A stretch of DNA of 5,424 nt, from NCBI GenBank assembly GCA_950060715.1, contig CATLVA010000134.1, forward strand, positions 1 through 5,424, given 5' to 3'. Shown one piece after another: positions 1 through 5,424 of the stretch. The position numbers and the translations under genes were made by a program. Numbering within the stretch: the stretch's first letter is position 1; each line of letters opens with the position of its first letter. The notes beneath the pieces are model-generated. The model was not told where the DNA came from, did not search any database, and saw only the letters and a list, made by a program, of their open reading frames with translations. Origin of the DNA: an uncultured Oligoflexia bacterium. GTDB taxonomy: Bacteria > Bdellovibrionota > Bacteriovoracia > Bacteriovoracales > Bacteriovoracaceae.

Positions 1-2236
1 AGATAATACTATAAGGTCTAATCTCTATTCCTTTCTCTTCAGCTAACTTTCTAGCAGAAGTAACAGGTCTCATGTTAAACCCAACAATATACCCGTTAGC
101 GTTCGAGGCCATGATGACATCATTATCAGTGATAGCTCCAACACCACCAGAGATAACATCAACACCAACTTCATCATTTCCTAAAGGAAGTAAGGCTTCT
201 TTGATCGCCTCAAAAGAGCCTTGAACATCTGCCCTAATAACAAGATTAAGGATTTTCTTCTCACCAGTTTGGACATCGGCATTCGCAAAGAAATCTTCTA
301 AGCTTGCAACCTTAGGTGCCTGAACATTCTGAAGAGCTTTTCTTTCAGAAATTCTATTTTCTACGATTTTCTTGGCTTCTCTTTCATTTTTAACAACATT
401 AAGGATATCACCTGGGTTTGGTGGGTCGTTTAACCCTAGTATTTGAACAGGAATCGAAGGTCCTGCTGATTTAACATCTTTACCAGCTGTAGACATTAGT
501 GACCTAGCTCGTCCAAAATGCTCACCACAAACAACGGCGTCGCCTTTATTCAAAGTACCTTTTTGAACTAGAACAGTTGCGACTGGACCTCTACCAACTT
601 CAATTTTCGATTCAATGATTACACCTTCAGCTTTTCCTTTTGAAGATTCACGTAAATCCATAATTTCGGCTTGTAGTTTAACAGTCTCAAGTAAGTCATC
701 AATACCATCACCATTCAGTGCAGAGACCTCAACATAAAGAGTTGTCCCCCCCCATTCCTCAGGAATAAGTTCGAATTCTGTAAGCTCTTGCTTAATTCTA
801 TCTGGGTTTGCCCCTTCTTTATCCATTTTGTTGATGGCCACAATTATTGGACAATCAGCATTTTTAGCATACTTAATTGACTCTTTTGTTTGAGGCATAA
901 CACCATCATCTGCAGCAACAACAAGGATAACAATATCAGTAACATTAGCACCACGTTGTCTCATTGAACCGAAAGCAGCGTGACCTGGAGTATCTAAGAA
1001 TGTTAATGTTGCATCTTCAACTTGTACCGAATAAGCACCAATATGTTGAGTGATACCACCGGCTTCACCATCAGTAACTTTTGTTTTTCTGATATGATCT
1101 AAAAGTGTCGTCTTACCATGATCAACGTGCCCCATAACGGTAATGATAGGGTTTCTTAACGGTAGACTTGATTTATCTTTTTTAGCCTTTTCATCTTGAA
1201 GAAACTCTTCTTCATTGAATGCTTTATTCTCAACTCTATAATCATATAGAGCAGCAATTTCTTCTGCTAATTGAACACCGATATAGTCTTCTTTCTTAAC
1301 TAGAATTCCTAGATCAAGACATTGATTTTGAAAGCTTTCAAATTTCTGACTTAATTTCTGAGCAAGATCTGAAGCTGTGACCACGTCGTAAATATTTACA
1401 ACTCTTTTTGAATCCTTAACCTCAGTAATTTCTGTTTTCTTAGTAGAACCTGAGTAGATTTTCTTTCTCTTCATCGGAGTATAGATAGAGCGGCCAACCA
1501 ATGTTGAAGCTAATTTCATTTCTTCATCAGCTCTAACTTGAGTCATATCTTTTGTTTTAGCAGCGCCTTTTTTAGAAACGATTGCAGCTAAATCCCCCAT
1601 TCGTTTCTTGTTTGCATCTTTATCTGAATCAGAAGCATCAGCATTTGGCGAAGAGTAAGTCCTTTGAGGCTTATCCTTCTTATCCTCATCCTTATCTTCA
1701 CGCTGAGGAGGAGTATCTGGAACCGAGATAGGAGTGAAAGAGTGCATTTTTTCACGGTAAACTTCTTGCTTCTCTTCAGCTTGTTTTTCTTTCTCTGCTT
1801 CTTTATCAGCTTTTCTTTTGACTACAACTTTAGTCTTAGGCTTAGCTTCTTCAACGATTTGTAGCCCTTTAAGCTCTTTCGTTTCAGCTACAACCTCTTC
1901 AGGCTTGCCCACAACTTGCTCAGGAGCAGCTGTTTCTTTAACCTTAGGCTTTTCAACCTCACCTTCGTCTTCAGCGGCTGATTTTTTCTTCACAACCTTC
2001 TTTACGACTTTCTTTTTAACAACTTTTTTCGCTGTCTTCTTTTTGGTGACTTTCTTTTTCGTAGCTGGTTTATCACCGCCACCGGAATTTGGAGCAAACG
2101 CCTCTTTTGCCTTCACTACCTCTTCATCACTCAATTTCACCATGTGGTTACGAACATTAAGTCCCATACCCTTCAACTTCTCTACCAGATCTATGGCTCC
2201 AATATCGAGTTCTTTCGCTAATTCAAAAACTTTCAT
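1..2236 (-). CDS. infB: Translation initiation factor IF-2 (3' end outside window)
   Basis: IF2 is the GTPase that places formyl-Met-tRNA on the 30S subunit and promotes 50S joining in the cytoplasm. I read 745 codons in one unbroken frame from ATG at 2236; the C-terminal part (end of domain III and the initiator-tRNA-binding domain IV) lies beyond the left edge. Seen in order: a small IF2 N-domain (residues 1-47, MKVFELAKELDIGAIDLVEK); a lysine/valine-rich linker (60-85) and a charged linker to about 275; a second, divergent N-domain (about 279-337); the G domain with GHVDHGKT (369-376), GGITQHIGA (393-401), DTPGH (415-419), NKMD (469-472) and SAL (505-507); beta-barrel domain II (about 535-625); and the start of domain III (RADVQGSFEA from residue 668, then SGGVGAITDND). 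All GTP-binding residues are intact, including the catalytic His of DTPGH. It follows nusA by 33 bases, the classical order. The IF2 assignment is essentially certain. Confidence 0.98.
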   Translation of the reverse strand, partial: MKVFELAKELDIGAIDLVEKLKGMGLNVRNHMVKLSDEEVVKAKEAFAPNSGGGDKPATKKKVTKKKTAKKVVKKKVVKKVVKKKSAAEDEGEVEKPKVKETAAPEQVVGKPEEVVAETKELKGLQIVEEAKPKTKVVVKRKADKEAEKEKQAEEKQEVYREKMHSFTPISVPDTPPQREDKDEDKKDKPQRTYSSPNADASDSDKDANKKRMGDLAAIVSKKGAAKTKDMTQVRADEEMKLASTLVGRSIYTPMKRKKIYSGSTKKTEITEVKDSKRVVNIYDVVTASDLAQKLSQKFESFQNQCLDLGILVKKEDYIGVQLAEEIAALYDYRVENKAFNEEEFLQDEKAKKDKSSLPLRNPIITVMGHVDHGKTTLLDHIRKTKVTDGEAGGITQHIGAYSVQVEDATLTFLDTPGHAAFGSMRQRGANVTDIVILVVAADDGVMPQTKESIKYAKNADCPIIVAINKMDKEGANPDRIKQELTEFELIPEEWGGTTLYVEVSALNGDGIDDLLETVKLQAEIMDLRESSKGKAEGVIIESKIEVGRGPVATVLVQKGTLNKGDAVVCGEHFGRARSLMSTAGKDVKSAGPSIPVQILGLNDPPNPGDILNVVKNEREAKKIVENRISERKALQNVQAPKVASLEDFFANADVQTGEKKILNLVIRADVQGSFEAIKEALLPLGNDEVGVDVISGGVGAITDNDVIMASNANGYIVGFNMRPVTSARKLAEEKGIEIRPYSII
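1982..2059 (-). repeat. Lysine/valine low-complexity coding repeat in IF2 linker
   Basis: Codons 60-85 of infB encode a run built from KKV, KKVV and KKK units (17 Lys in 26 residues, most of the rest Val). On the plus strand this appears as a pyrimidine-rich tract of imperfect ctt/ttc-type repeats. The Lys codons alternate AAA and AAG and the Val codons vary (GTT, GTC, GTA, GTG), so the pattern is kept at protein level rather than as a recent DNA slippage product. Linkers between IF2 N-domains are known to be variable and often charged; nucleic-acid contact is an inference. Confidence 0.75.
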
Positions 2237-2248
2237 AGGCTAGTCTTA

Positions 2249-2252
2249 CTCC
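2249..2252 (-). promoter_or_regulatory. Ribosome binding site of infB
   Basis: GGAG on the minus strand lies 12 bases before the infB ATG at 2236, somewhat farther than usual. It sits in the 33-base nusA-infB gap. No promoter or terminator hairpin is visible in that gap, so infB is read from the rimP-nusA transcript. The start is supported because the encoded N-terminus aligns directly with the IF2 N-domain. Confidence 0.6.
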
Positions 2253-2269
2253 AAATATTCCTATTAATC

Positions 2270-3688
2270 TTATTTTAATTTAAATGCTGCTAATTCTTCT
2301 CTCAATCTTCTTTCTGCATCAGAGAATTTTTCTCCATCATCTTCAGAAGCTTCAGAGTGTGAATCGTCAGCAATCATACCTTGTCTAGTTGAAGGTACTG
2401 CAGAAGCAGAGATGATTTCATCTTCTTCTTCTGGCTCATTTTGAATTTCAGGATTCTCAATAGCAGATGAAGCTGCATCAATCATAACCTGAGCTGCATC
2501 GTTATCGATTTCCATAATTTTCGCTATATCAGAAGCGTCACTTGCGCTTAAATCAACAATCGACATAACACCGGATTGTACAAGCACTTGAGCAGTCGCT
2601 TCATTAAGCTCACTAAGCTGAACAAGGTTTTCAACAGCAAGTTTAACTTTTTCTTGTAGCTTAGATTTAGAGATAATATTTACTTTCCAACCTGTTAACA
2701 TCGCTGCAAGACGAACGTTTTGTCCTCTTCTACCAATTGCTAGTGAAAGTTGGTCCTCTTCAACAATTACATCTAAGATATGATCGTCTGAGTTTCTATT
2801 AATTGAAGTGATCTCACTTGGTGCTAAAGCATTTCTTACAAAAACTTCAACATCTTCATGCCACTTAACAATATCAATTTTTTCACCTTGGAGTTCATTA
2901 ACAATATTTTGAACTCTTGAACCTTTCATACCAACACAAGCTCCAACTGGATCGATGTCTCTATCAACTGTGTAAACAGCGATCTTAGCTCTGTGTCCTG
3001 GCTCTCTTGCTGCCGCTTTTATCTCAATTGTTCCATCTTGAATCTCAGGAACTTCCGTTTCAAAAAGTTTCACAAGAAACATTGGAGATGTTCTACTTAA
3101 ACGAATTTCCGGTCCTCTGTTAGTCATTACAACTTCAGAAAGATAAGCTTGAACTCTATCTCCAGGCTTAAAAGTTTCTCCGTAAATAATTTCTCTTCTC
3201 GTTAGAATCGCGTCTGCTTTTCCTAAGTCAACAACGACATTTCCTCTTTCGTAGCGACGAACAAGTCCAGTAACCATATCACCTTCACGGTGTTTAAAGT
3301 CAGAGAATAAAATTTCTCTTTCAGCGTCTCTTACTTTTTGAAAAATAATTTGTTTTGCAGTTTGAATATCTACTCTTGAGAATCTTGGGTCTTCAATTTT
3401 AATCCCCAATTGATCACCAACAGCACATTCTTCGTCTAGTTCTCTAGCTTGGTTAAAGTCAATTTCAACAATTGGATCCTTAACTCCATCAACGACATTC
3501 TTATATTGAAATATTTCAATTTCACCATCATCTTCATTGTATTTGGCTTCATATTCCCCCTGGATTCCAAACTTTTTTCTAGCAGTTACTAAAAAAGCTT
3601 GCTCAATAGCTCCAATAACAACATCGCGCTTAATTCCACGATCCTTGCCAAGTAGTTCAATAACTTTTCCAATCTCTGAAAAATTCAC
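2270..3688 (-). CDS. nusA: Transcription termination/antitermination factor NusA
   Basis: NusA binds RNA polymerase and nascent RNA, increases pausing and intrinsic termination, and takes part in antitermination on rRNA operons. The 472-residue product shows the full order: RNA-polymerase-binding N-domain (about 1-130, with conserved IEQAFLVTARKKF near 28-40), S1 domain (about 134-200), KH1 (about 202-280, GMKG at 253-256), KH2 (about 285-345, GRRG at 319-322), then one helix-hairpin-helix repeat (about 350-408) and an acidic tail (411-472) ending AAFKLK. E. coli NusA (495 residues) has two acidic repeats here; only one is visible. The start is GTG (3686-3688), fixed by a strong AAGGAG six bases upstream and by good N-terminal alignment to known NusA. 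It begins 3 bases after the rimP stop and precedes infB, so it is the middle gene of an operon. Its product may control the attenuator at the head of its own operon. Confidence 0.98.
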   Translation of the reverse strand: MNFSEIGKVIELLGKDRGIKRDVVIGAIEQAFLVTARKKFGIQGEYEAKYNEDDGEIEIFQYKNVVDGVKDPIVEIDFNQARELDEECAVGDQLGIKIEDPRFSRVDIQTAKQIIFQKVRDAEREILFSDFKHREGDMVTGLVRRYERGNVVVDLGKADAILTRREIIYGETFKPGDRVQAYLSEVVMTNRGPEIRLSRTSPMFLVKLFETEVPEIQDGTIEIKAAAREPGHRAKIAVYTVDRDIDPVGACVGMKGSRVQNIVNELQGEKIDIVKWHEDVEVFVRNALAPSEITSINRNSDDHILDVIVEEDQLSLAIGRRGQNVRLAAMLTGWKVNIISKSKLQEKVKLAVENLVQLSELNEATAQVLVQSGVMSIVDLSASDASDIAKIMEIDNDAAQVMIDAASSAIENPEIQNEPEEEDEIISASAVPSTRQGMIADDSHSEASEDDGEKFSDAERRLREELAAFKLK

Positions 3689-3691
3689 AAT

Positions 3692-4222
3692 TTACTCCTT
3701 ATATTGATCCACCTCAGGATCTAAATTTGCTTTTTTAATTATCACAAAAGGAATAGTGATTTGTTCACCGTCCACATCTACATTTACAGCTTCTTCGTTA
3801 GCTTCAACAACCTTGGCCCTAAGCTTTAAGCTAGTTAAAACCCCTAACTCTTTAAGTTGATCTCTCAAACTTCCTTCTAGCTTGTGTGGGTCAATCTTGA
3901 GCAAAACAAACTCGCCAGCAGCGAGCTCAAAGTGCTTGATACTTTTAATATCGCGATAAACACCTGGAGAAGAAACCTCTAGAACGAAGTCATCAGGGAT
4001 CCACTCTTCTGTTTCACAGTATGGAGTAAACCCTCTATCAACTTTAACACAGTCTTCAATTACTGCAGTTTTAGTAGCTGAATCCATGATAAAAACTCTT
4101 AAAGTTGAAGAACCACTGATATATTCCATATCATATAGCTCGTAACCACATTCTTCGACAATCTTTTTCGACAATTCAAAGAATTGTAACTCTTTACCTG
4201 ACAGTGACTTATTTATATCCAA
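3692..4222 (-). CDS. rimP: Ribosome maturation factor RimP
   Basis: RimP binds free 30S subunits and helps their late assembly. The 176-residue product (E. coli about 150) has the alpha/beta N-domain (about 10-92) with the family hallmark LEVSSPGVYRDI (81-92) and the C-terminal SH3-like domain (about 95-170) ending in the typical IIKKANLDPE (161-170). Position directly before nusA and infB is the conserved arrangement. The start is TTG at 4220-4222: the frame has an upstream stop (TAG just before the terminator), no ATG occurs in frame before residue 32, and the N-domain needs residues from about 10. Only a weak GGGG (4230-4233) lies upstream, and it can be locked into a hairpin. A CTG at codon 7 is a less likely alternative. 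Identity is very sure; the exact start is moderately sure. Confidence 0.95.
   Translation of the reverse strand: MDINKSLSGKELQFFELSKKIVEECGYELYDMEYISGSSTLRVFIMDSATKTAVIEDCVKVDRGFTPYCETEEWIPDDFVLEVSSPGVYRDIKSIKHFELAAGEFVLLKIDPHKLEGSLRDQLKELGVLTSLKLRAKVVEANEEAVNVDVDGEQITIPFVIIKKANLDPEVDQYKE
3695..3700 (-). promoter_or_regulatory. Ribosome binding site of nusA embedded in rimP end
   Basis: AAGGAG on the minus strand is a near-perfect Shine-Dalgarno, 6 bases before the GTG start of nusA. The same six bases are the last two sense codons of rimP (Lys-Glu), directly before its TAA. A ribosome finishing rimP therefore covers the nusA start, which points to translational coupling. This site decides the GTG start. 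Confidence 0.85.
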
Positions 4223-4227
4223 AAAAG

Positions 4228-4250
4228 GACCCCAATAAAAAAAAAGGGTC
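4228..4250 (-). promoter_or_regulatory. Alternative leader hairpin overlapping terminator and rimP RBS
   Basis: GACCCU (4250-4245) can pair with GGGGUC (4233-4228): five Watson-Crick pairs plus one G-U, with an 11-base U-rich loop. The 5' arm is the 3' arm of the terminator, so the two hairpins exclude each other. The 3' arm contains the only purine-rich ribosome-binding candidate for rimP. Six U residues follow (4226-4221), running into the TTG start, so it also resembles a second weak terminator. The pairing is seen in sequence; its use is inferred. Confidence 0.45.
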
Positions 4251-4266
4251 GGAAAAATCCCACCCT
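4237..4266 (-). terminator. Intrinsic terminator / probable attenuator in the rimP leader
   Basis: Read on the minus strand, AGGGU (4266-4262) pairs with ACCCU (4249-4245). After a single G-G mismatch (4261/4250), GGA (4260-4258) pairs with UCC (4253-4251), leaving a UUUU loop. Eight further U residues follow at once (4244-4237). This is a standard Rho-independent terminator. It lies 59 bases after the rimI stop, so it can end the upstream unit. It also lies downstream of the predicted rimP promoter and only 14 bases before the rimP start codon, so it must be read through for rimP-nusA-infB expression. That placement suggests an attenuator. Confidence 0.85.
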
Positions 4267-4294
4267 AACCGTAACAACTTAATAACAGGGCTAA

Positions 4295-4323
4295 TTTTTA
4301 TCAACTAAATGATTGATTGACAA
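4295..4323 (-). promoter_or_regulatory. Predicted sigma70-type promoter for rimP-nusA-infB
   Basis: On the minus strand TTGTCA (4323-4318; 5 of 6 to TTGACA) is followed by exactly 17 bases and TAAAAA (4300-4295; 4 of 6 to TATAAT). A TGA sits directly before the -10 (4303-4301), giving an extended -10 TGn. The expected start is near 4288, giving a leader of about 65 bases that contains the terminator. The -35 lies immediately after the rimI stop. It is the only good promoter-like match I found in the rimI-rimP gap; it is a motif call only. Confidence 0.6.
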
Positions 4324-4325
4324 GT

Positions 4326-4760
4326 TTAATCACAACTAAGAAGCATCGCATAAGCATTTTGTCCGTTGGAGTAATATTTCTTTCTTTCAACCAAAATTTC
4401 GAATCCAAGGCCACGATAGAATTCAACCGCTGCAAAGTTGTTGGTGGCCACTTCCAAATAGATACTTTTAAAGTCTTCTTGAGCGGAAGAGTTGTTAAAA
4501 ATCTCTTTTGCCAAACCACTTCTTCGCTCTCCTGGCCTCACCAGAATTTTCAGTAAATGTCCTTGTTCCTGCCTTGCATCATACAAGACAAAACCAATAA
4601 TTTCTTCATTGGAAAGCCGGATATAAAGCGAATAATCAGATTCAATATTAAGGTTGCGCCAATCTTTGTCATCCCACGGGAAAGGAAAGTACGTTTGATC
4701 TAAGCGAATTAATTCAGCTAAATAAGCTTGAAAATTATCTGGAGTGATTTTGACTACCAA
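4326..4760 (-). CDS. rimI: GNAT acetyltransferase, RimI-like (ribosomal protein S18 N-acetyltransferase)
   Basis: GNAT enzymes transfer acetyl from acetyl-CoA; RimI acetylates the N-terminal amine of ribosomal protein S18. The 144-residue product has a RimI-type FPFPW near the N-terminus (25-29), the core strand HLLKILVRP (68-76), the acetyl-CoA pyrophosphate loop RRSGLA (79-84), LEVATNN (102-108), FYRGLGFE (114-121) and a C-terminal KKYY (127-130). Glu103 and Tyr115 fall where E. coli RimI has its catalytic Glu and Tyr. The length matches RimI (about 148). The start is TTG at 4758-4760, with GAGG (4765-4768) just upstream and no ATG in frame nearby. It overlaps the preceding gene by 7 bases, so translation is probably coupled. 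S18 as substrate is inferred from similarity; other GNAT subfamilies acting on protein N-termini remain possible. Confidence 0.85.
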   Translation of the reverse strand: MVVKITPDNFQAYLAELIRLDQTYFPFPWDDKDWRNLNIESDYSLYIRLSNEEIIGFVLYDARQEQGHLLKILVRPGERRSGLAKEIFNNSSAQEDFKSIYLEVATNNFAAVEFYRGLGFEILVERKKYYSNGQNAYAMLLSCD

Positions 4761-5371
4761 TAGGCCTCTTCGTCGATTTGCTGATCGATTGAGTTTATTA
4801 GGTTTCTTGCGCCAGAAACTGCTTTATCAATATCTCCAGCACTTGTTTTTCCTTGGCTCTCGGAAGGCAAAAATCTTGAACGCACAAAAACTTCCAATTG
4901 AACTACCTTTTGAAACTTGCTTTCAAATTCTTTCCCCTCAAAAACTGATAAGTCGCACTTGTTTTGAGTCGCAGAAAGTTTAAAGTATTTTTTTAGTACT
5001 TCTTGAACGACGACTTCGTGTGATTGTGAATAAGTCATCAACTTATAATAAGGCAGAAGGTCTTCAAATTTTTTAATTTGGTCTTTATCAAATTCCGCGT
5101 TGAATTTGATATTTTCTAAGTTTAGTTTTTTGAAATCTGACCAAAAAATACGATGAGTAAGCGAGTCAGGATACATGCACTTTAGAGCAGCTAACCTCAA
5201 CTTGGTCTTTTTTAAATCACTTAAACTGTAAACTTGATTTGCAACTTTAAAGATAAAACGATCTGTGAGTTTGGTTTCGGCCATCCCCACAGATATTGAA
5301 AAACTAAATATAAAAATATTAAACAGGAGCGTTGATATCAACGTTTCCAATGAAACGCTTTTGAACTGCAT
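4754..5371 (-). CDS. Predicted exported protein of unknown function
   Basis: I do not recognise a named family. From the chosen ATG (5371) the product is 205 residues. It begins with a likely Sec signal peptide: MQFKSVSLET, a hydrophobic core (about 11-28) and a cleavage-like GMA (29-31) before ETKL, so it should be periplasmic or outside the cell. The mature part is charged and mostly helical in appearance, with two cysteines (65 and 139) that could form a disulfide. Residues 39-53 (FIFKVANQVYSLSDL) faintly recall the VN-x-x-V-I-x-x-SDL start of SurA-type chaperones, but no peptidyl-prolyl isomerase domain is present. The start is chosen because AAGGA (5377-5381) sits 5 bases upstream and the signal peptide begins there; the frame stays open to 5422, so a longer form is possible. 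It overlaps rimI by 7 bases. The coding call is fairly sure, the function unknown. Confidence 0.75.
   Translation of the reverse strand: MQFKSVSLETLISTLLFNIFIFSFSISVGMAETKLTDRFIFKVANQVYSLSDLKKTKLRLAALKCMYPDSLTHRIFWSDFKKLNLENIKFNAEFDKDQIKKFEDLLPYYKLMTYSQSHEVVVQEVLKKYFKLSATQNKCDLSVFEGKEFESKFQKVVQLEVFVRSRFLPSESQGKTSAGDIDKAVSGARNLINSIDQQIDEEAYW
4765..4768 (-). promoter_or_regulatory. Ribosome binding site deciding the TTG start of rimI
   Basis: GAGG (within AAGAGG) on the minus strand lies 4 bases before the TTG at 4760-4758, inside the last codons of the upstream gene. With no in-frame ATG near the expected N-terminus, this supports the TTG start and coupling to the preceding gene. Confidence 0.5.
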
Positions 5372-5424
5372 CATCTTCCTTGTGAAATCTAGCATTAACT
5401 CGAGGATTAAAAGTATATCCATCT
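5319..5424 (-). CDS. Possible C-terminal tail of an upstream gene (partial)
   Basis: In a frame different from the exported-protein gene, 34 codons enter from beyond the right edge and end in TAA at 5321-5319. The encoded tail is polar and protein-like, beginning DGYTFNPRVNARF and ending IGNVDINAPV. The DNA is visibly less AT-rich up to this TAA and turns very AT-rich right after it, as expected at a true gene end. If real, it overlaps the start of the exported-protein gene by 53 bases. An open frame this short can occur by chance, and I do not recognise the family. Confidence 0.45.
   Translation of the reverse strand, partial: DGYTFNPRVNARFHKEDDAVQKRFIGNVDINAPV
5377..5381 (-). promoter_or_regulatory. 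Ribosome binding site of the exported-protein gene
   Basis: AAGGA on the minus strand lies 5 bases before ATG 5371-5369 (and 2 bases before the adjacent ATG 5374-5372). It favours the second of the two consecutive ATGs and argues against the farther ATG at 5422. Confidence 0.55.

Noticed and set aside
1598..1600. Internal ATG (residue 213) as a second IF2 start, like the short IF2 forms of E. coli
   Set aside because: Only a weak purine stretch precedes it; without expression data it cannot be supported.
1664..2243. Two open frames on the plus strand (1664-1864 and 1818-2243)
   Set aside because: They lie opposite the linker region of infB. Their Phe/Leu/Ser/Thr-rich content is what the complement of Lys/Glu-rich codons gives, and neither shows a recognisable domain.
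4211..4277. Possible 22-codon leader peptide from TTG at 4277 through the terminator into the start of rimP
   Set aside because: No Shine-Dalgarno, a rare start codon and no run of regulatory codons. The frame is probably open by chance across the U-rich tract.
4299..4316. Small inverted repeat ATCAA/TTGAT in the promoter spacer
   Set aside because: Five base pairs with an 8-base loop in AT-rich DNA is expected by chance and there is no second copy; not enough to call an operator.
4301..4556. Open frames on both strands overlapping the rimI 3' half (4301-4519 minus, 4317-4556 plus)
   Set aside because: Both are alternative-frame shadows of the well-supported acetyltransferase gene, with no domain.
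4744..4983. Plus-strand open frame
   Set aside because: Opposite the exported-protein gene; no protein family signal.
5372..5422. ATG at 5422 as the start of the exported protein
   Set aside because: It would put 17 residues ahead of a signal peptide that already begins well at 5371, and the good ribosome site lies at 5377-5381. It is not excluded, because the upstream sequence is missing.

Overview
The window is an AT-rich bacterial chromosome segment in which every supportable gene lies on the minus strand, so transcription runs from high to low coordinates. It is the conserved translation/transcription cluster rimP-nusA-infB, preceded by a small two-gene unit (a predicted exported protein and a RimI-type acetyltransferase). 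NusA carries one helical-hairpin repeat plus a long acidic tail, and IF2 has a long lysine-rich linker and a divergent second N-domain. Together with the low GC this suggests a delta-proteobacterium-like organism, possibly of the Bdellovibrio/Bacteriovorax group. The taxonomic call is an inference from remembered family features, not a search result.

Layout in transcription order. At 5319-5424 an open frame with protein-like composition enters from outside the window and ends in TAA; it may be the tail of an upstream gene. It overlaps the start of a signal-peptide-bearing protein of unknown function (4754-5371). That gene overlaps a GNAT acetyltransferase resembling RimI (4326-4760) by 7 bases, so the two are probably co-transcribed. 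The gap 4223-4325 holds a good sigma70-type promoter with an extended -10, then an intrinsic terminator (4237-4266), then the TTG start of rimP (3692-4222). nusA (GTG start, 2270-3688) follows rimP after 3 bases, its Shine-Dalgarno being the last two codons of rimP. infB (2-2236 visible) follows after 33 bases and runs off the left edge, with 745 codons present.

How it fits together: RimP matures the 30S subunit, RimI acetylates the 30S protein S18, IF2 delivers initiator tRNA to the 30S subunit, and NusA controls pausing, termination and antitermination. The most interesting point is the leader. The predicted promoter lies upstream of the terminator, so transcription of rimP-nusA-infB would have to read through it. 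NusA stimulates intrinsic termination and is known to autoregulate the equivalent E. coli operon, so this looks like a compact NusA-sensitive attenuator. The leader also shows mutually exclusive alternative pairings, one of which buries the rimP ribosome-binding site. No RNA genes, mobile elements, CRISPR arrays or credible plus-strand genes were seen.
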